From the NCBI GenBank assembly GCA_036558305.1, contig DATBFX010000474.1:1-26374 (forward strand): 26,374 nt of DNA, in the 5' to 3' direction. A program made the translations under genes and the position numbers. Shown piece by piece: positions 7,543-15,674 of the stretch (the stretch's first letter is position 1; every line of letters starts with the position of its first letter). This DNA is from DATBFX01 sp036558305 (lineage in GTDB: Bacteria > Chloroflexota > Chloroflexia > Thermomicrobiales > UBA6265). The notes under the pieces are model-generated. The model was not told the origin of the DNA, did not search any database, and saw nothing but the letters and a program-made list of their open reading frames with translations.

Positions 7543-10089
7543 ATGGAATCGTCAACCACGTCGCTCGTTCGTCGTGACCCGTCGACCGCCTGGCGCAGCG
7601 TCTCCGGCGAGCGGATCGCGATCCACGCCCTGGAGGGGACGGCCGCCGCCGTCCGCGCCGAAGCCGAGCTGCGCGAGGGCGAACGGGCGATCGCCCTCCT
7701 CGAGGATTTGCTCGAACCGCCCGAGGACCGTCGCGACCTCCGACTCGATGTCTACCTGATCGATCCCGGTACCGAGCTGCCGCCGGGGGTGGCGATTCCG
7801 ACCGCGGGAGAAAACGGCGAGGCGATCGTCCGCACGGTCGAATCCGGTCCGCCGGGGAGCTCGCTCGCGCGCGAAGTCGTCCGCCTCCTCATCCCGCGTT
7901 GGTTCGGCCCGAACGCGGCGACCTCATTGCTCGTCGTCGAGGGGATCGCCGGCGTCGTCGCGGCGCGCATCGGCGCCGGTCCGTCGTTGGACGAGGTCAA
8001 CGACCGGGTTCGCACCGAGTTGACCTCCGGGCGCGCGGTCTCGTTGTTCGACGCGGTGCCGACCACACTGCCGGACGGCGCGCTGCCCGGCGGGGTGGTG
8101 GACGTCGAGGCGACCTCCTTCGTCGATTTCCTTGAGCGGACGTACGGGGCCGGCCCGCTCCGCACGTTGCTCACCGAGAGCGACCCCGCGCGCTCTGACC
8201 ACGCCGCCCTGGTCGCCTACAACCGGCCGCTCGGTTCCCTGGAAGAGGCCTGGCTCGCCGGTCTGCGCCGGGAACGCGGCAACCGCGCCGCGTACCGCTT
8301 GTTTTTGCGGCACCTGACGCCGCTTTTGCGACCGTACTGGAAGCGGGAGGTCGAGGTCTTCGCCTACATGCTCTTCGAGCTGATCTACGGCGTCGTCCTC
8401 GCCCTGGCCAGCAAATACCTGTTCGACACGATCATCCCGCGGGGCAGCACCCGCGATCTCGTCGGGTTCATCCTGGTCCTGTTCACCCTGTTCGTCCTCG
8501 ACGCCCTCGTCGGTCTGCGGCGAACTTACGTCAACAACTGGATCAACAACCGCGTCATCCTCGAGCTCGACGCGCGGATGTTCGAGCACCTGCAGCGGCT
8601 GCCGCACGGTTTCTACGCCCGTGCCAAGATCGGCGACGTGATGTCGCGCCTTTCTAACGACCTCCAGGTGATCGAGCAGGCACTCTCCCAGGTCGCGGGC
8701 GTCGGCATCTTCATGGCGATGCGGGCGATCGCGGCGGCGGTGACGCTGCTCGCCCTCAGCCCGCGCCTTGGCGTGCCGATCCTCGTCGTCGTCCCGCTCT
8801 TCGCCGTCGTCTACGTCTCGCTCCGCTCCCGCCTCCAGCGCGAAGGCTACGAGTTGCAGAAGATCCTGGGGGAGACGACGAGCGCGGCCCAGGAGAATCT
8901 GCTCGCCCACGCCGTCGTCAAGGCCTTCGGCATGGAACCGCGGGCGATCGCGTCGTACCGAACCCGCCTGGACAACCTGTTCCGGATTTCGCAGCGGCTC
9001 GTCCTCCTTTCGGGTCTCTTCGAGACGAGCATGGGACTCGCCACGACGCTCGGCCAACTCCTCGTCTTCGGCATCGGCGGTTACATGGTCATCCAGGGCA
9101 GCCTGAGTATCGGCACCCTGGTTGCCTTCATCGGGCTTTTGCCGTCGCTCTTTTCGCCCGTCGCGATGCTCGCCAACGTCGGCCGCACGGTCGAGCAGGC
9201 AGCCGGGGCGCTCGACCGCGTCACCGAGTTGATGGACGAACCGGTCACCATCGCCGACAAACCGAGTGCCGGAACGCTGGCACCGCTGGCGCGCGAGATC
9301 CGGTTGGAGGGCGTCACCTTTGGCTACGAACCGGCCCGTCCGATCCTCCACGACCTGACGATGACGATCCCGGCGGGCGCCCACGTCGCCATCGTCGGTC
9401 CGTCCGGCTGCGGCAAGAGCAGCGTGATCAACCTCATCCTCCGCTTCTTCGACCCGCAACAGGGTTGCGTCGTGGTCGATGGTCAGGACGTCCGCGACGT
9501 CACCATCGCCTCGCTGCGGGGGCAGATCGGCATCGTCTTTCAAGACACCTTCGTCTTCGATACCTCGGTCCGCGAGAACATCGCCATCGGCCGCGACGGC
9601 GCCACCGACGACGAGGTCGTCGCGGCCGCCCGCGCCGCCGAGTTGGACGACTACGTGGCCGGTCTGCCCGCCGGCTACGACACCGTCCTCGGCGAGCGCG
9701 GCGTGCGGATGAGCGGCGGCCAGCGCCAGCGCCTGGCGATCGCGCGGGCGCTGATCCGCAACCCGCGGATTCTGGTTCTCGACGAGGCGACGAGCGCGCT
9801 CGATGCCACGACCGAGGCCGAAGTGATGACCACGATCGAACGGCTGGCGCGCGACCGGACGACGATCAGCGTGACCCATCGCCTCTCGATGGCGGCGAAG
9901 GCGGACCACGTCGTCGTCCTCGACTGCGGCCGGGTGGTAGAAGAAGGAAGCCCCACGGCCCTCCTCGCGCAGAACGGTCTCTACCGCCGCCTCTACGACG
10001 AGCAGACGCATCCCGACCGAGAGGATGCGTCGGCGGCGGCGGCGGAGGGGAGGCGGGCAAGGCGCGGCGAATTACCCACGCGGGCGTGA
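7543..10089 (+). CDS. Peptide ABC exporter with an N-terminal degenerate gluzincin-like domain
   Basis: An 848-aa half-transporter that should export peptide. The exporter transmembrane domain spans about 265-565. The ATPase (about 595-825) has Walker A GPSGCGKSS, signature MSGGQRQRLAIARAL, Walker B ILVLDEATSALD and the switch His in SVTHR. The N-terminal ~245 residues are not the C39 peptidase of lantibiotic exporters. Their layout (LDVYLIDP at 68-75; REVVR at 110-114 where HExxH is expected; VVEGIAGVVA at 131-140; SFVDFLERTYG at 192-202; SLEEAWL at 232-238) resembles peptidase MA-like gluzincins with both zinc His replaced by Arg, so I infer a catalytically dead binding domain. It follows the radical SAM gene closely. 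The start ATG 7543 has only a weak, close AGAGGG upstream. Confidence 0.9.
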   Translation: MESSTTSLVRRDPSTAWRSVSGERIAIHALEGTAAAVRAEAELREGERAIALLEDLLEPPEDRRDLRLDVYLIDPGTELPPGVAIPTAGENGEAIVRTVESGPPGSSLAREVVRLLIPRWFGPNAATSLLVVEGIAGVVAARIGAGPSLDEVNDRVRTELTSGRAVSLFDAVPTTLPDGALPGGVVDVEATSFVDFLERTYGAGPLRTLLTESDPARSDHAALVAYNRPLGSLEEAWLAGLRRERGNRAAYRLFLRHLTPLLRPYWKREVEVFAYMLFELIYGVVLALASKYLFDTIIPRGSTRDLVGFILVLFTLFVLDALVGLRRTYVNNWINNRVILELDARMFEHLQRLPHGFYARAKIGDVMSRLSNDLQVIEQALSQVAGVGIFMAMRAIAAAVTLLALSPRLGVPILVVVPLFAVVYVSLRSRLQREGYELQKILGETTSAAQENLLAHAVVKAFGMEPRAIASYRTRLDNLFRISQRLVLLSGLFETSMGLATTLGQLLVFGIGGYMVIQGSLSIGTLVAFIGLLPSLFSPVAMLANVGRTVEQAAGALDRVTELMDEPVTIADKPSAGTLAPLAREIRLEGVTFGYEPARPILHDLTMTIPAGAHVAIVGPSGCGKSSVINLILRFFDPQQGCVVVDGQDVRDVTIASLRGQIGIVFQDTFVFDTSVRENIAIGRDGATDDEVVAAARAAELDDYVAGLPAGYDTVLGERGVRMSGGQRQRLAIARALIRNPRILVLDEATSALDATTEAEVMTTIERLARDRTTISVTHRLSMAAKADHVVVLDCGRVVEEGSPTALLAQNGLYRRLYDEQTHPDREDASAAAAEGRRARRGELPTRA

Positions 10090-10202
10090 GCGATTCGCCG
10101 CCGCATCAGGAGATGTCCATCCCTGGCCGTCACCAACCGCCCGGCCGCAGTTCGGGCCCGACGGTCTCGCCGGAATCGGGATTCCCTTGCCACTCGGAGT
10201 TG

Positions 10203-10760
10203 TTACGGCGCCGACGGGCCGATGTCGTCCGTCACCTGCAGCTCGGCGACCGGAGTCCCGTCGCTCCAGACACCCATGAACCGTTGCGCGGCCGTGTTCC
10301 CAAGCGCGTACTCGCACCACGATCCGCCGAACGCGCAGGCGAAGAGCGCGTCGGCGAGCTTCCAGATGCCGTCGCGGTCTGCGGCGTCGACGCCGTCCCA
10401 CGGGGCGCCGTGGTGCGCGACCAGGGGCGGCACCCCGTGTCCGTCGCTCGCCATCACGACGAAGTCGCGGTCGGCCTCCGGCAACGACGCGAGGGCGCCG
10501 AAGACCCGCCGCGGCATGTCGACGCCGATCCGGAAATCCTCGCCGAACGCGAATACGATTGCCCTCAGCCCCGGCGGCAGCACCGGGTCGGTCGGCACGA
10601 TCTGACAGGACGGGGCGCCCTCGCACGGCGCGACCAGGAACAGCGCGCGCGGGACTGGCAAACCCTCGGATGCGGCGGTCACTGCGAGTCTGAGGCAACG
10701 CCCGACCGAATGCACAGGAAAACCGCCGGAACGTTGACGTTGCCGAGGGCCGGTGCGACA
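10203..10760 (-). pseudogene. 5'-truncated alpha/beta hydrolase remnant
   Basis: Reading the minus strand leftwards from about 10760 gives an alpha/beta-hydrolase-like C-terminal half: HSVGRCLRLAVTAASEG, then GLPVPRALFLVAP, FGEDFRIGVDMPRRVFGAL and VVMASDGHGVPPLVAHH. The first third of a normal hydrolase is missing, and the expected nucleophile elbow GxSxG reads V-H-S-V-G-R, with the first and last Gly replaced. The frame stays open upstream across the antisense of the AtzG-like gene, but that part has no hydrolase character. No well-placed start with a ribosome binding site is seen. It is most likely an inactive remnant, convergent with the exporter gene. The left limit is the stop codon; the right limit is approximate. 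Confidence 0.6.
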
Positions 10761-10762
10761 CT
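10734..10762 (+). promoter_or_regulatory. Possible promoter for the amide-utilisation operon
   Basis: TTGACG (10734-10739) is followed after 17 bases by GACACT (10757-10762), about 70 bases before the AtzG-like start. The -35 match is good and the -10 match weak (3 of 6), so this is tentative. Confidence 0.3.
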
Positions 10763-10832
10763 CCCGTCGCATCCGTAACCGGTTCAGCGCGTAGCGGCGT
10801 TCGTCCTTGCAGCCACCACGAAAGGGAGGGCC

Positions 10833-11051
10833 ATGTCTGAGCCAGACCGCGTCACCGAGGCGACGGTGCGGACCCTCGCGGATCTCGCGGGGTTGCCCCT
10901 CCCGGCGGAGCGAGCGGCCCTGATCGCCCCCACCCTCGCCGTCTGGTGGGGTTGGGCCGACGAGCTCAACCGGAAGATGCGCGAGCCGGCGCACTGGACG
11001 ATCACCCCGATCGGCGTCGTCACCCATCCCGCCACCAACGGAGGGGAGTAG
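10833..11051 (+). CDS. AtzG-like/GatC-like small amidase partner, 72 aa
   Basis: A 72-residue protein starting at ATG 10833 with GGGAGG just upstream. The arrangement TEATVRTLADLAGLPLPAERAALIAPTL is the helical pattern seen in GatC and AtzG-type proteins, small subunits that wrap around and stabilise amidase-signature enzymes. A further segment WGWADELNRKMRE follows. It ends three bases before the amidase GTG, and the amidase ribosome binding site lies in its last codons, so the two are almost certainly co-translated. The role as amidase partner is inferred from length, helix pattern and neighbour. It could also be a plain GatC paralogue, but no GatB is present nearby. Confidence 0.75.
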   Translation: MSEPDRVTEATVRTLADLAGLPLPAERAALIAPTLAVWWGWADELNRKMREPAHWTITPIGVVTHPATNGGE

Positions 11052-11053
11052 TC

Positions 11054-12475
11054 GTGACCGTCACCACCCGCAACCTCGCCGAACTCAGCCTCACCGAAGC
11101 GACCGGGTTGGTCCGCACGAAGGAAGTCTCCCCCGTCGAACTGGTGGACGCCTGCCTGGAGCGGATCGCGGCGGTCGACGACCGACTCAAGGCGTACATC
11201 TCGGTCTACGCCGACGAAGCGCGGCTCGTCGCGAAAGCCGCGGAGACGATGCTCCTCGCCGGTCACGTCCTCGGTCCCCTCCACGGCATGCCGATCGCGC
11301 TCAAAGACAACATTGCGCTGAAGGGGCTGCGCACGACCGCCGGCAGCAAGGTCCTCGGCGATTGGATTCCCGAGGAGGACGCGACGGTCGCCGCCAGGTT
11401 GAAGGGAGCAGGCGCCATCTTCGTCGGCAAGACGAATCTGCACGAGTTCGCCTGGGGCGGGACGACCGACAATCCGCACTACGGCACCTGCCGCAATCCC
11501 TGGGATCCCTCCCGATTCCCTGCCGGTTCGAGCGGCGGGTCCGGCGCCGCCGTCGCGGCGCGGACCTGCTTCGGCGCCCTCGGCACCGACACCGGGGGAT
11601 CGATCCGCCTGCCTTCGGCGATCAACGGGATCACCGGCATCCGCCCGACCATCGGTCGGGTCAGCAACCACGGCGTGATCCCACTCGCCTGGAGCATGGA
11701 CACCGTCGGGCCGATGGCGCGGACGGTCGCGGACTGCGCGCTGATGTTCAACGCCGTCGCCGGTCACGACGGCAAGGACGACGGCACGGCCCTGGAGCCG
11801 GTCCCCGACTACACGGCCGACCTCGATCGCGGCGTCGCCGGGCTGCGCATCGGCGTCGTGCCGGGCTACTTCTTCCACCACCTGCAACCGCCGGTCCACG
11901 CCGCGGTCGAGGGGGCGCTGGCTACGTTCCGCGGCCTCGGGGCGACGATCGTCGACGTCGAGATCGCCAACATCCACGGCAACATCTCGGCCCAACTGAC
12001 GATCGAGTCGGCCGAGCCGAGCACCTACCACCAGCGCTGGTTGCGGGAGCGTCCGGAGGATTACGGGGAGGACGTGCGCACTTTGCTGGAGATGGGGGAG
12101 ATGCTCCTCGCCACGCAGTACTTGCAGGCTCAGCGCTACCGCAACCTGCTCCGCCGCGAGTTCCTCGACGCCTTCAAGACCGTCGACGTCTTCGTCTGCC
12201 CGACGCTGCCGTTCACGGCGACGCCGGTGCGGGAGACAAAGGTGATCATCGAGAACGGCATCGAAGAGGACATGCTCTCGGCGATCATGCAATTCACCGG
12301 TGTGCCGAGTCTGACCGGTCTACCCTCGCTGGCCGTCCCGTGCGGGTTCGACGGCGACGGGTTGCCGATCGGGATGCAGATCATCGGCCGTCCCTTCGCC
12401 GAGGCGACGCTGTTCCGGGCCGGTGCGGCCTACCAATCGGCAACGGATTTCCACACGCGGGCACCGGCCCTGTAA
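11054..12475 (+). CDS. Amidase-signature hydrolase (AtzE/GatA-like)
   Basis: A 473-aa amidase of the Ser-cisSer-Lys family, hydrolysing a C-N amide bond to a carboxylate and ammonia or amine. The catalytic Lys is K84 (PIALKDNI), the cis-Ser is in AGSSGGSGAAVAA (about S159-S160), and the nucleophile is S183 in GTDTGGSIRLPSA. Length is typical. GTG 11054 is chosen because GGAGGGGAG lies just upstream and the AtzG-like stop ends at 11051; the longer frame back to 10946 overlaps that gene. It precedes an acyl-CoA ligase and an amide/urea-type ABC importer, which suggests it acts on an imported small amide. A tRNA amidotransferase role is unlikely because GatB is absent. The exact substrate is unknown. 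Confidence 0.9.
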   Translation: MTVTTRNLAELSLTEATGLVRTKEVSPVELVDACLERIAAVDDRLKAYISVYADEARLVAKAAETMLLAGHVLGPLHGMPIALKDNIALKGLRTTAGSKVLGDWIPEEDATVAARLKGAGAIFVGKTNLHEFAWGGTTDNPHYGTCRNPWDPSRFPAGSSGGSGAAVAARTCFGALGTDTGGSIRLPSAINGITGIRPTIGRVSNHGVIPLAWSMDTVGPMARTVADCALMFNAVAGHDGKDDGTALEPVPDYTADLDRGVAGLRIGVVPGYFFHHLQPPVHAAVEGALATFRGLGATIVDVEIANIHGNISAQLTIESAEPSTYHQRWLRERPEDYGEDVRTLLEMGEMLLATQYLQAQRYRNLLRREFLDAFKTVDVFVCPTLPFTATPVRETKVIIENGIEEDMLSAIMQFTGVPSLTGLPSLAVPCGFDGDGLPIGMQIIGRPFAEATLFRAGAAYQSATDFHTRAPAL

Positions 12476-12655
12476 CAGGACGACTCCCCGCGCGCTGATT
12501 CTTCTCTTCCTGATGCGTGTCGGAGGCAACACGTGGCCGGCGTAGATGTCCACCACGGGTGATCAGATGACCTGAGGAGTACTTGACAGCAAACCGGTTC
12601 GGTTGGACGATCCGTACGTCTCGGAATCACGCGTCGCCCGAACGGGGAGCCGGTG
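12476..12655 (+). promoter_or_regulatory. Gap inside the amide operon with a possible internal promoter
   Basis: This 180-base gap is unusually long for the operon. TTGACA (12583-12588) is followed after 17 bases by GACGAT (12606-12611), a good -35 with a weak -10. The layout is the same as upstream of the AtzG-like gene. No gene is seen here. Confidence 0.3.
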
Positions 12656-14248
12656 GTGAACCTCTGGTCCTTCCTCTCAACCCACGCCGAGCGCACGCCG
12701 GAGAAGGAGTTGCTCCGGTACAAGGACGTGCGTCAGACCTACGCCGAATTCGGCCGCGACGCAGAGCGGGCGGCGTCTGCGCTTCGAGATCTCGGGGTAG
12801 AAACCGGCGACAACGTCTGCCTGATGCTCGGCAACAACCCGGACCACCTCCACATCTGGTTCGGGTTGGCGCGTCTGGGCGCAGTCAGCGTCCCGATCAA
12901 CGTCCACCTCAAAGGCGAAGGGCTGGCCTACATCGTCGACCACGCCGATGCGCGGGTGATCGTCGTCGAGGCGGATCTGCTGCCGCGCGTCCAGGCGATC
13001 CGAGACGACGTGCCGCGCTTGCGCCAGATCGTCGTTCGTGGCGAGGACGAAACCGCGTCCGCATTCCCTCGCTTGGAGGACCTCGTCGCGAGTGCCGACG
13101 AGCGGAATGATGGCGTCGACGTCGCGCCGGAGGCGGTCAGCGCGATCCTCTACACGTCGGGGACGACGGGACCGCCGAAGGGGGTGATGCTCAGCCATCG
13201 CGCCTACCTCAATGCGGCGGCGGCATTCGCCGACCAGTTCGTCGGGGCGACGGCGGACGACGTCCTCTACACCTGCCTGCCGCTCTTCCACATCAACGCC
13301 CAGGCCCACACGGTATTGCCGGCGATCGGCAAGAACGCGACGATGGCGATCGGCGACCGCTTCAGCGCCTCGGGGTTCTGGTCGGAGATCCGGGCCCACG
13401 GCGCGACGATCTTCAATTCGCTGGCGGCGATGATCCCGATCCTCTGCAAGCAACCGCCCAGTGCCGACGATCGCAACCACCGGGCGCGTCTGACCGCCTG
13501 CGCCGCGACGCCGAGGGACATCTGGGTCGAATTCGAGGAGCGGTTCGGCGTCCGCATCGTCGAGGGCTACGGGTTGACCGAAACGGCCGGCTTCTGCATC
13601 AACAACCCGCGCCACGACGTCCGCATCGGCACGATCGGCGTGCCGATGGACTTCGTGGAAGCGAGGATCGTCGACGCGCAGGACCGGCCGGTGCCGGCGG
13701 GGACGCGGGGAGAGATCGCCATCCGCGCCCGCGAACCCCACCTCTTCATGGAGGGCTACTACAAGAGGGAGGACGCGACGGCGGAGGCGATGCGGGGCGG
13801 CTGGTTCCACTCCGGCGATCTCGGTTCGATGGATGCGGACGGGTACCTAACGTTTGCCGACCGCATCAAGCAGAGTATCCGCCGTCGCGGCGAGAACATC
13901 TCTTCGTGGGAGGTCGAAAAGATCGTCAACGCGCATCCGCACGTGTTGGAATCGGCCGCGGTTGGAGTGCCGTCGGAGCTCGGCGAGGAGGAGGTGAAGG
14001 TCTGCGTCGTCCTGCGACCGGGGGAGAAACTGGAACCGGCCGCACTCGTCGCCTGGTGCGAGGAGCGGATGGCCTACTTCATGGTTCCCCGGTACGTCGA
14101 ATTCCGCGACGCGCTGCCGAAAACGGCGACCGAGCGCGTCGAGAAGTACAAACTCAAGCAAGAAGGCATCGGGCCCGCGTGGGATCGGACAACCGGACTC
14201 GTAGCGGCCGCCGGCGACCAGCAGACAAACGCACCCGCCGGCGGCTGA
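12656..14248 (+). CDS. Acyl-CoA ligase (AMP-forming, ANL superfamily, CaiC-like)
   Basis: A 530-aa ligase that adenylates a carboxylic acid and transfers it to coenzyme A. Visible motifs, with positions about one residue lower if GTG 12656 is used, are YTSGTTGPPKGV (about 167-178), GYGLTE (306-311) and HSGDLG (387-391) with the hinge region RIKQSIRRRGENIS. The C-terminal motif that usually reads PKTxxGK here reads PKTATERVEK, so the usual catalytic Lys position carries Arg495. Similar TxRVxK endings occur in some members of this family, but the change should be kept in mind. Two GTG codons are adjacent (12653, 12656); GGGGAG ends six bases before the second. Position after the amidase suggests it activates the acid the amidase releases. 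Confidence 0.9.
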   Translation: MNLWSFLSTHAERTPEKELLRYKDVRQTYAEFGRDAERAASALRDLGVETGDNVCLMLGNNPDHLHIWFGLARLGAVSVPINVHLKGEGLAYIVDHADARVIVVEADLLPRVQAIRDDVPRLRQIVVRGEDETASAFPRLEDLVASADERNDGVDVAPEAVSAILYTSGTTGPPKGVMLSHRAYLNAAAAFADQFVGATADDVLYTCLPLFHINAQAHTVLPAIGKNATMAIGDRFSASGFWSEIRAHGATIFNSLAAMIPILCKQPPSADDRNHRARLTACAATPRDIWVEFEERFGVRIVEGYGLTETAGFCINNPRHDVRIGTIGVPMDFVEARIVDAQDRPVPAGTRGEIAIRAREPHLFMEGYYKREDATAEAMRGGWFHSGDLGSMDADGYLTFADRIKQSIRRRGENISSWEVEKIVNAHPHVLESAAVGVPSELGEEEVKVCVVLRPGEKLEPAALVAWCEERMAYFMVPRYVEFRDALPKTATERVEKYKLKQEGIGPAWDRTTGLVAAAGDQQTNAPAGG

Positions 14249-14270
14249 CCGCACGACAGGGGAGGAAACG

Positions 14271-15518
14271 ATGTCCCGGACCAAGACACCTCGTTGGTTG
14301 GCAGGACTGGTCGTCGCGTCGCTGCTGTTGACCCTGATGGCGACGCCGTTGACACGGCAAGCGGCGGCCGCGGACACGATCACGGTCGGTAGCATCCTCG
14401 ACGCCAGCGGCGGCCTGGAGATCTACGGTCTGCCGATGATCGACGCGACGCACATGGCGATCGACGACATCAACGCCAACGGCGGCGTCCTCGGCAAACA
14501 ACTGAAACTGGTCGAATACGACAGCCAGTCCGACGTCAACAAGAACGCCCAGTACACCACCCAACTGATCCTGCAGGACAAGGCGGCCGTGATCATGGGC
14601 GGCATCACCAGCGCCTCGCGCGAGGCGATGCGCCCGATCGTCGACCGCAACAAGGAACTCTACTTCTACAACGAGCAGTACGAGGGCGGCGTCTGCGACA
14701 AGTACGTCTTCAACACCGGCGTCGTGCCCGAACAGCAGATCAGCACGCTCTTGCCCTGGGCGATCAAGACCTACGGACCCAAGATCTACACCATCGCCGC
14801 CGACTACAACTACGGTCACATCTCGGCCGATTGGGTCAAGCTCTACGCGAGTCAGAACGGCGGTCAGGTGATCCAGACCGACTTCATCGACCTCAGCGTC
14901 TCCGACTTCGGTTCGACGCTGAGCAAGATCCAGGAGGCCAAACCGAACTTCATCCTCTCGCTCCTGGTCGGCGGCAACCACATCGCCTTCTACCGCCAAT
15001 GGGCGGCGGCGGGCCTGAAGACCACGTACCCCATTGCCTCGCCGACCTTCGGACTCGGCAACGAGCACGTCACCCTGGCGCCGGAGGAGGGCGAGGGCAT
15101 CGTCGTCTCCTATCCCTACTACCAGGAGTTGGACAATCCGACGAACAAGACGTTCGTCGACGCCTGGCACCAGAAGTTCGGCGCCGACTACGCCTACATC
15201 ACCGACTCGGCGAACGCGGTCTGGATCGGCTGGCACCTGTGGGCGATGGCGGCCAACAAGGCCGGTTCGGTCGACCGCGACAAGGTGACCGCCGCCCTCG
15301 AAAGTGGTCTGGAATTCGACGCGCCGGAGGGCAACGTCACCCTCGACCCGAAGACGCACCACCTCGTCCACAGCGTCCACCTCGCCAAGGTCAATGCCAA
15401 CCACGGGTTCGACATCACCCAGACCTTCGACTCCGTCGCCCCCACCTGGAACCAATCCGTCTGCGACCTGATTGCCAAACCCGACACCCACGAGCAGTTC
15501 ACGCCACCGACGCAGTAG
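14271..15518 (+). CDS. Amide/urea-type ABC substrate-binding protein (LivJ/UrtA/AmiC family)
   Basis: A 415-aa periplasmic-type binding protein of the branched-chain amino acid/amide/urea class. An N-terminal signal sequence (hydrophobic core about 10-28, then an AAAAD cleavage region) exports it; no lipobox Cys is seen. The mature protein begins ITVGSILDASGG and contains GGITSASREAMRPI and the aromatic YFYNEQYEGGVCDKY stretch, which resembles UrtA, FmdD and AmiC-type amide binders more than LivJ. AGGGGAGG lies just before ATG 14271. It supplies substrate specificity for the two membrane components and two ATPase domains that follow. Urea, formamide or another small amide are plausible ligands; the neighbouring amidase and CoA ligase argue for an organic amide. 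Confidence 0.9.
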   Translation: MSRTKTPRWLAGLVVASLLLTLMATPLTRQAAAADTITVGSILDASGGLEIYGLPMIDATHMAIDDINANGGVLGKQLKLVEYDSQSDVNKNAQYTTQLILQDKAAVIMGGITSASREAMRPIVDRNKELYFYNEQYEGGVCDKYVFNTGVVPEQQISTLLPWAIKTYGPKIYTIAADYNYGHISADWVKLYASQNGGQVIQTDFIDLSVSDFGSTLSKIQEAKPNFILSLLVGGNHIAFYRQWAAAGLKTTYPIASPTFGLGNEHVTLAPEEGEGIVVSYPYYQELDNPTNKTFVDAWHQKFGADYAYITDSANAVWIGWHLWAMAANKAGSVDRDKVTAALESGLEFDAPEGNVTLDPKTHHLVHSVHLAKVNANHGFDITQTFDSVAPTWNQSVCDLIAKPDTHEQFTPPTQ

Positions 15519-15523
15519 TTACA

Positions 15524-15668
15524 ACCCTCACCCCCAGCCCCTCTCCCGGTGCGCGGGAGAGGGGGGATTTTGGGAGCGCGCTGCCAACAGGTAGCAGCGG
15601 TGCCCCGCGAGGGGCGCACGCCCGTTTCCCCTCTCCCGCGCACCGGGAGAGGGGCTGGGGGTGAGGGT
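15524..15668. repeat. Perfect 41-bp inverted repeat with self-complementary arms
   Basis: The arm at 15524-15564 is the exact reverse complement of 15628-15668, enclosing a 63-base spacer. Each arm also contains its own hairpin: CCCCTCTCCCG and CGGGAGAGGGG around a 5-base loop. The element lies between the binding-protein stop and the permease start, and the right arm ends seven bases before the permease GTG. It resembles small non-coding palindromic repeat elements that spread through intergenic DNA, and related copies lie further along the window. In RNA it would form a very stable stem. Confidence 0.9.
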
Positions 15669-15674
15669 CTACCC

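Noticed and set aside
7924..10011. A 695-codon minus-strand frame opposite the ABC exporter
   Set aside because: Shadow of the exporter; composition is Asp/Arg/Glu-rich with no family features.
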